DNA of 8,548 nucleotides from Alphaproteobacteria bacterium. Lineage in GTDB: Bacteria > Pseudomonadota > Alphaproteobacteria > RF32 > CAG-239. Position 1 is the stretch's first letter, and the number at the start of each line of letters is the position of its first letter. Shown one piece after another: positions 5,458 through 8,548 of this stretch. Under the pieces are notes generated by a model. That model did not search any database. It had not been told where the DNA came from and saw only the letters and a program-made list of their open reading frames with translations. Where the stretch lies: positions 1 to 8,548 of the forward strand of contig JAFUXW010000005.1 of the NCBI GenBank assembly GCA_017477035.1, in the 5' to 3' direction. A program made the translations under genes and the position numbers.

Positions 5458-7494
5458 ATGACAAATTCTGAGAACGGGAAAAATCTGTTAAGGTTACTTG
5501 GAGGAGTTCCTGCAGGGAATGACGATGGCATAGGAGCTAATAGCCAAATATTTGAATATACCGAAAATGGTAAAACCACTAGAATTTTGATTGATTTGGG
5601 GTTAAAATTACCTTCTCAAGATATAATGGAAAAACACCCTGAGTTTAGTGGAATTGTACCTGATTTTAGGCAATTCTTTCCGGGAAAAAACGGTGAGCCA
5701 GCCGAGTTTCCGTTAGACTTAATAGCAGTAACGCATGCTCACGCTGACCACTTGGATGGTTTGATTTATATGACACTCTACGCACAAGCCAATAAATTTA
5801 AGATGCCAAAAATTATTGGTAGCCAATATACAAAAAATACATTATACGGACTTCTTAAGCAAAATAATTTACCAAAAGGTGAGTATCCGGAGTTTGATGT
5901 TGTAGAGCCTTGTAAGTGTAAAAAATATGGTGATGTAAATATTACAGAAAAAACTTTACCGGTTTCGCATCCGGTACCCGGAGCATATGCTTATATTATT
6001 GAAACACCTACGGGAGGAATTTATCATAAAGGCGATAACCGAATGTCTTTATCAAATATCGGGGTTGGTGGTAATAATCAGATGACGATAGGAATGTTGC
6101 GTAAGTCTAAAATTACGCACTATACTGTAGATTCCACTTCTTCCGGTAATGAGATGACTGCGGAAATGGAAAATATAACTATTGAAACTGAAGTAAATGA
6201 AACAAAATCTTTTATCAGAGAAAATAAGGGTAGAGGAATATTTGTACCGGTAATTTCTCGTAGTATTGAAAATTATCTGCCGACACTTATTGCTGCAAAG
6301 GAGGAAGGGAAAAAGGTATTTATTGACGGTTATCAAGCTCGCTGGGCTTTTGAAAATTGGCAAAATGATAATACTATCTATTATATGGAAAATGGTGAAC
6401 TACGTTCAACTTCAAGTAAGAATATGAAATCTTTACGCGATAAAGGAATAAAAATTTATGCTGCCGAAGATTTTAAAGAGACGGTTTGGGATTTTGATAA
6501 TATCACACATTCCAATGCTAAAAATTACAACAAAAGTGTAGGTGTTAAAGATCAATTGGAAATTATCAGCGGGGCTTTAGGAGAACAGTCAAGAGACAAA
6601 CGCTCCGGAGCAGTTCGTATAGCTGAAGGAACGCATCAGTATTTTTTTGATGGCAAAGATAAGGCTTGGCTATATTCACAAAGACTTATTGAACAATTAG
6701 GGGCAGATAAAGTTATTGAACTTATGAGGAAAAATTGCCGTAGTGGTGCAAACATTGGGGTAAATTTCCTAAGCGAACCTGTTTTGCGTAAGAAAGGGGC
6801 TTATGATATTCTGAAAGTTGCCAGAATTTTAAAACTTCAACTTTCGGGACATAGCACGAAAGAAGGTACAAGGGAAGACGGAAATATAATTGCGTCTAAT
6901 ACTAAAAATTTCAAAGATTACCAAAAAGAAGGTTTAAGATTGCAAGCTTTAGCTGTTCACGGTAATGAAGAGCAAAGAGAAAACAGTGTGAGAGCCTTAG
7001 CCGATGACAAGCGTATTGAATGCCACAATTTTTGCAACGGCGATGTGATAGAATTGGCTCCCGGCGTTTCTAAATTGGTGGAACATATTGATATTGCAGA
7101 TCAGAAGTTTTTGGGAATTATCAATGAGCCGGAAAGTGGAGAGATTGTATTTAAGTCATTGGATGGTGTTTACGAAGAAAAATTGTCGGGCGAAGATTTG
7201 GTACTTCCTAAACTAAGTGGGGTAAGAGGGAGAATATTTGTTAACACAAATGAAAAAGAATTAAACAGAGCTAAAGTTTTGGAAGAAGAGGGCGGCAAAA
7301 GCTCAATGAATAAATGGGTGATTCAAAGCGGTAAAAATACAGGTAAGCATAAAAAACTTCCTCTGACAAAAGAAGAACGTAGTCATAAAATTGAAGCTAA
7401 AATTGAAAAGAAGCTCCGTCGTATGGAAGAAAATAAAAATCGTAAAGCCTGTAGAAAACAAAAGCAAATTGATTTCAGTAGTTTTGAAAGGTAA
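5458..7494 (+). CDS. RNase J-like metallo-beta-lactamase/beta-CASP protein
   Basis: A 678-residue MBL-fold hydrolase most like ribonuclease J, which degrades and processes RNA in the cytoplasm using two zinc ions. Metal-site motifs are in order: Asp46 in LIDLGL; HAHADH at 93-98; His171 in SHPVPGAYA; Asp193 in YHKGDN. Beta-CASP features follow: Asp225 in VDSTSSG (motif A), ISGALGEQ at 370-377 matching the TGSQGEP block, His465 in LSGHS (motif B) and His501 in AVHGN (motif C). The region GRGIFVPVISRSIENYLP (258-275) matches the RNase J strand-helix after motif A. It is longer than typical RNase J (about 550 residues). The B-C spacing is about 36 rather than roughly 22 residues, and the last 50 residues are a Lys/Arg/Glu-rich tail probably binding nucleic acid. 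GGAGG at 5447 supports the start. It could be a true RNase J or a divergent paralogue with another nucleic acid target; all catalytic residues appear present. Confidence 0.78.
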   Translation: MTNSENGKNLLRLLGGVPAGNDDGIGANSQIFEYTENGKTTRILIDLGLKLPSQDIMEKHPEFSGIVPDFRQFFPGKNGEPAEFPLDLIAVTHAHADHLDGLIYMTLYAQANKFKMPKIIGSQYTKNTLYGLLKQNNLPKGEYPEFDVVEPCKCKKYGDVNITEKTLPVSHPVPGAYAYIIETPTGGIYHKGDNRMSLSNIGVGGNNQMTIGMLRKSKITHYTVDSTSSGNEMTAEMENITIETEVNETKSFIRENKGRGIFVPVISRSIENYLPTLIAAKEEGKKVFIDGYQARWAFENWQNDNTIYYMENGELRSTSSKNMKSLRDKGIKIYAAEDFKETVWDFDNITHSNAKNYNKSVGVKDQLEIISGALGEQSRDKRSGAVRIAEGTHQYFFDGKDKAWLYSQRLIEQLGADKVIELMRKNCRSGANIGVNFLSEPVLRKKGAYDILKVARILKLQLSGHSTKEGTREDGNIIASNTKNFKDYQKEGLRLQALAVHGNEEQRENSVRALADDKRIECHNFCNGDVIELAPGVSKLVEHIDIADQKFLGIINEPESGEIVFKSLDGVYEEKLSGEDLVLPKLSGVRGRIFVNTNEKELNRAKVLEEEGGKSSMNKWVIQSGKNTGKHKKLPLTKEERSHKIEAKIEKKLRRMEENKNRKACRKQKQIDFSSFER

Positions 7495-7554
7495 ATCTCA
7501 TTTTATTTCTTGCGTTTTATTCCGGTTTGATTTATTCCATATGATGTAGTATAT

Positions 7555-7560
7555 GGAGAG
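7555..7560 (+). promoter_or_regulatory. Ribosome binding site that sets the map start
   Basis: GGAGAG at 7555-7560 is followed after TTTG by ATG at 7565. The upstream in-frame ATG at 7553 would overlap this site and has only GATGTAG before it, so 7565 is the better start. Confidence 0.65.
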
Positions 7561-7564
7561 TTTG

Positions 7565-8365
7565 ATGTACACCAATAAGAATGGTATAAAAATTTATGAT
7601 GATCCGGCTGATTTCGAAGGTATGCGTAAAGCCGGTAAGGTAGCGGCGGCATGTCTTGATTATATTGCTGATTATGTTCAAATAGGGATTACTACAGGTG
7701 AACTTGATGATTTATGCCTGAAGTTTATGGAAGATAACGGGGCAAAATCAGCTTGTTTGGGGTATCGCGGATATCCGAAAGCGACTTGTATTTCCATTAA
7801 TCAAGTAATTTGTCACGGCATTCCTGATTATGAGCGTAAGCTTGCAGACGGAGATATTTTAAATATTGATGTTACTGCAATTGTAGATGGTTATTACGGA
7901 GATACTAGCAGAATGTATTATGCCGGAAAACCTAAGATAAAAGGCAAACGTTTATGTGAAGTTACTTACGAGTGTTTGATGCGTGGTATAGATGTGGTAA
8001 AACCGGGGGCGCATTTCGGAGATATTGGGGCAGTCATTGAAGAATACGCACATAAATACGGATATTCTGTTGTTGATATGTTTTGCGGTCATGGATTGGG
8101 TAAAGTCTTTCACGATGAACCGAACGTTATGCATTGTGGTCGTAAAGGAACAGGTCCGATTATGGAAGAGGGGATGTTCTTTACCATAGAACCGATGATA
8201 AATTTGGGAAAGAAAGACGGAGTTATACTCTCAAACGGATGGACAGCTGTGACTTGTGATCACGCATGGTCGGCTCAATTTGAACATTCAATGGGTGTTA
8301 CTAAAGATGGTGTTGAAGTGTTTACTTATTCTCCCAAAGGATTGGATAAGCCTCCGTATAAATAA
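7565..8365 (+). CDS. map: Type I methionine aminopeptidase
   Basis: Removes the initiator methionine from new proteins whose second residue is small; an essential cytoplasmic metalloenzyme. From the start at 7565 (266 residues) all catalytic and metal residues of the pita-bread fold are present: His84 in VICHGIPD, Asp102 in ILNIDVT, Asp113 in YYGDTSRMY, His176 in CGHGLGK, Glu209 in FTIEPMI and Glu240 in SAQFEHSMGVT. Length matches type I enzymes without an N-terminal zinc-binding extension. An in-frame ATG at 7553 would add four residues but lacks a ribosome binding site. The gap from the RNase J-like gene is 70 bases with no clear terminator or promoter (only an isolated TATGAT at 7540-7545), so partial readthrough is possible. 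radC follows 19 bases downstream, a map-radC neighbourhood familiar in Alphaproteobacteria. No oddities. Confidence 0.95.
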   Translation: MYTNKNGIKIYDDPADFEGMRKAGKVAAACLDYIADYVQIGITTGELDDLCLKFMEDNGAKSACLGYRGYPKATCISINQVICHGIPDYERKLADGDILNIDVTAIVDGYYGDTSRMYYAGKPKIKGKRLCEVTYECLMRGIDVVKPGAHFGDIGAVIEEYAHKYGYSVVDMFCGHGLGKVFHDEPNVMHCGRKGTGPIMEEGMFFTIEPMINLGKKDGVILSNGWTAVTCDHAWSAQFEHSMGVTKDGVEVFTYSPKGLDKPPYK

Positions 8366-8384
8366 TCTCAAAAGAGGTACATAG

Positions 8385-8548
8385 ATGACTACAAAGGTTG
8401 AAGAAAAACCATTATATTTAGGGCATAGAGAAAGGCTAAGACAGCGATTCATGGTCGATGAGGGGGCAAGTATGCCAGATTATGAATTGTTAGAACTGCT
8501 GTTGACAATGGCTATTCCAAGACGAGATGTAAAACCGTTAGCAAAAAA
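8385..8548 (+). CDS. radC: RadC family protein, N-terminal part (cut by window edge)
   Basis: The first 54 codons of a RadC/YicR family protein. The visible text includes YLGHRERLRQRFMVDEGASM followed by PDYELLELLLTMAIPRRDVKPLAK, the characteristic N-terminal helical region preceding the JAB/MPN-like metal-binding domain, which lies beyond the edge. RadC proteins were named from a DNA-repair phenotype later attributed to another gene, so their function remains uncertain; the C-terminal domain is a predicted metal-dependent hydrolase or deubiquitinase-like fold. The start is set by AAAGAGG at 8371-8377, seven bases upstream of ATG. The gene begins 19 bases after the map stop and is probably cotranscribed. 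Confidence 0.88.
   Translation, partial: MTTKVEEKPLYLGHRERLRQRFMVDEGASMPDYELLELLLTMAIPRRDVKPLAK

Noticed and set aside
6052..6363. Minus-strand open frame of 103 codons inside the RNase J-like gene
   Set aside because: The plus-strand gene is continuous with conserved beta-CASP sequence here; the antisense frame shows no motif or ribosome binding site.
7511..7545. Possible separate promoter for map with TATGAT at 7540-7545
   Set aside because: No acceptable -35 box lies 16-18 bases upstream (only TTATTC/TTTATT), so the -10-like hexamer alone is not enough to call a promoter.

Overview
The window is an AT-rich stretch of a bacterial chromosome. Gene content suggests a low-GC alphaproteobacterium, perhaps one of the uncultured host-associated lineages: a DUF2066 secreted protein followed directly by an AI-2E/PerM-family permease, then methionine aminopeptidase followed by RadC, with phosphate acetyltransferase at the left edge. 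The taxonomic assignment is inference, because no rRNA or other marker gene is present.

Layout. (1) Positions 1-413, minus: N-terminal part of phosphate acetyltransferase, running off the left edge. (2) 543-2655, plus: a two-gene unit, DUF2066 protein then PerM-type permease, separated by 4 bases. (3) 2704-5275, minus: an accessory-looking block. In transcription order it holds a GNAT acetyltransferase, a 268-residue protein I do not recognise, a NADAR-family protein with an unusual Cys cluster, and, after its own promoter-like sequence, an unrecognised gene whose reading frame appears broken. (4) 5458-7494, plus: a long RNase J-like metallo-beta-lactamase/beta-CASP protein divergent from the GNAT gene. 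(5) 7565-8365 and 8385 to the edge, plus: type I methionine aminopeptidase and the start of RadC, probably one transcript.

How the genes fit together. The outer parts are housekeeping functions: acetate/acetyl-CoA metabolism, envelope, RNA processing, N-terminal Met removal, and the RadC family. The minus-strand block between PerM and the RNase J-like gene is the part least explained by housekeeping. The 10-base and 3-base gaps between GNAT, the 268-residue gene and NADAR indicate one transcript, and a good promoter lies just upstream of GNAT. NADAR proteins are known glycosidases acting on riboflavin intermediates or on ADP-ribosylated guanine, so a nucleotide- or ADP-ribose-related role for this operon is possible. 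No toxin partner is visible.

Three readings are not obvious from a plain ORF scan. The GNAT gene most likely starts at a GTG at 5275. Methionine aminopeptidase most likely starts at 7565. The minus-strand gene at 2704-3306 is probably only the 3' part of a roughly 253-codon gene that begins at 3477 and is broken by one extra A in a homopolymer plus an 11-base imperfect duplication. No tRNA, rRNA, insertion sequence or CRISPR array was seen, and no gene-free stretch exceeds 300 bases.
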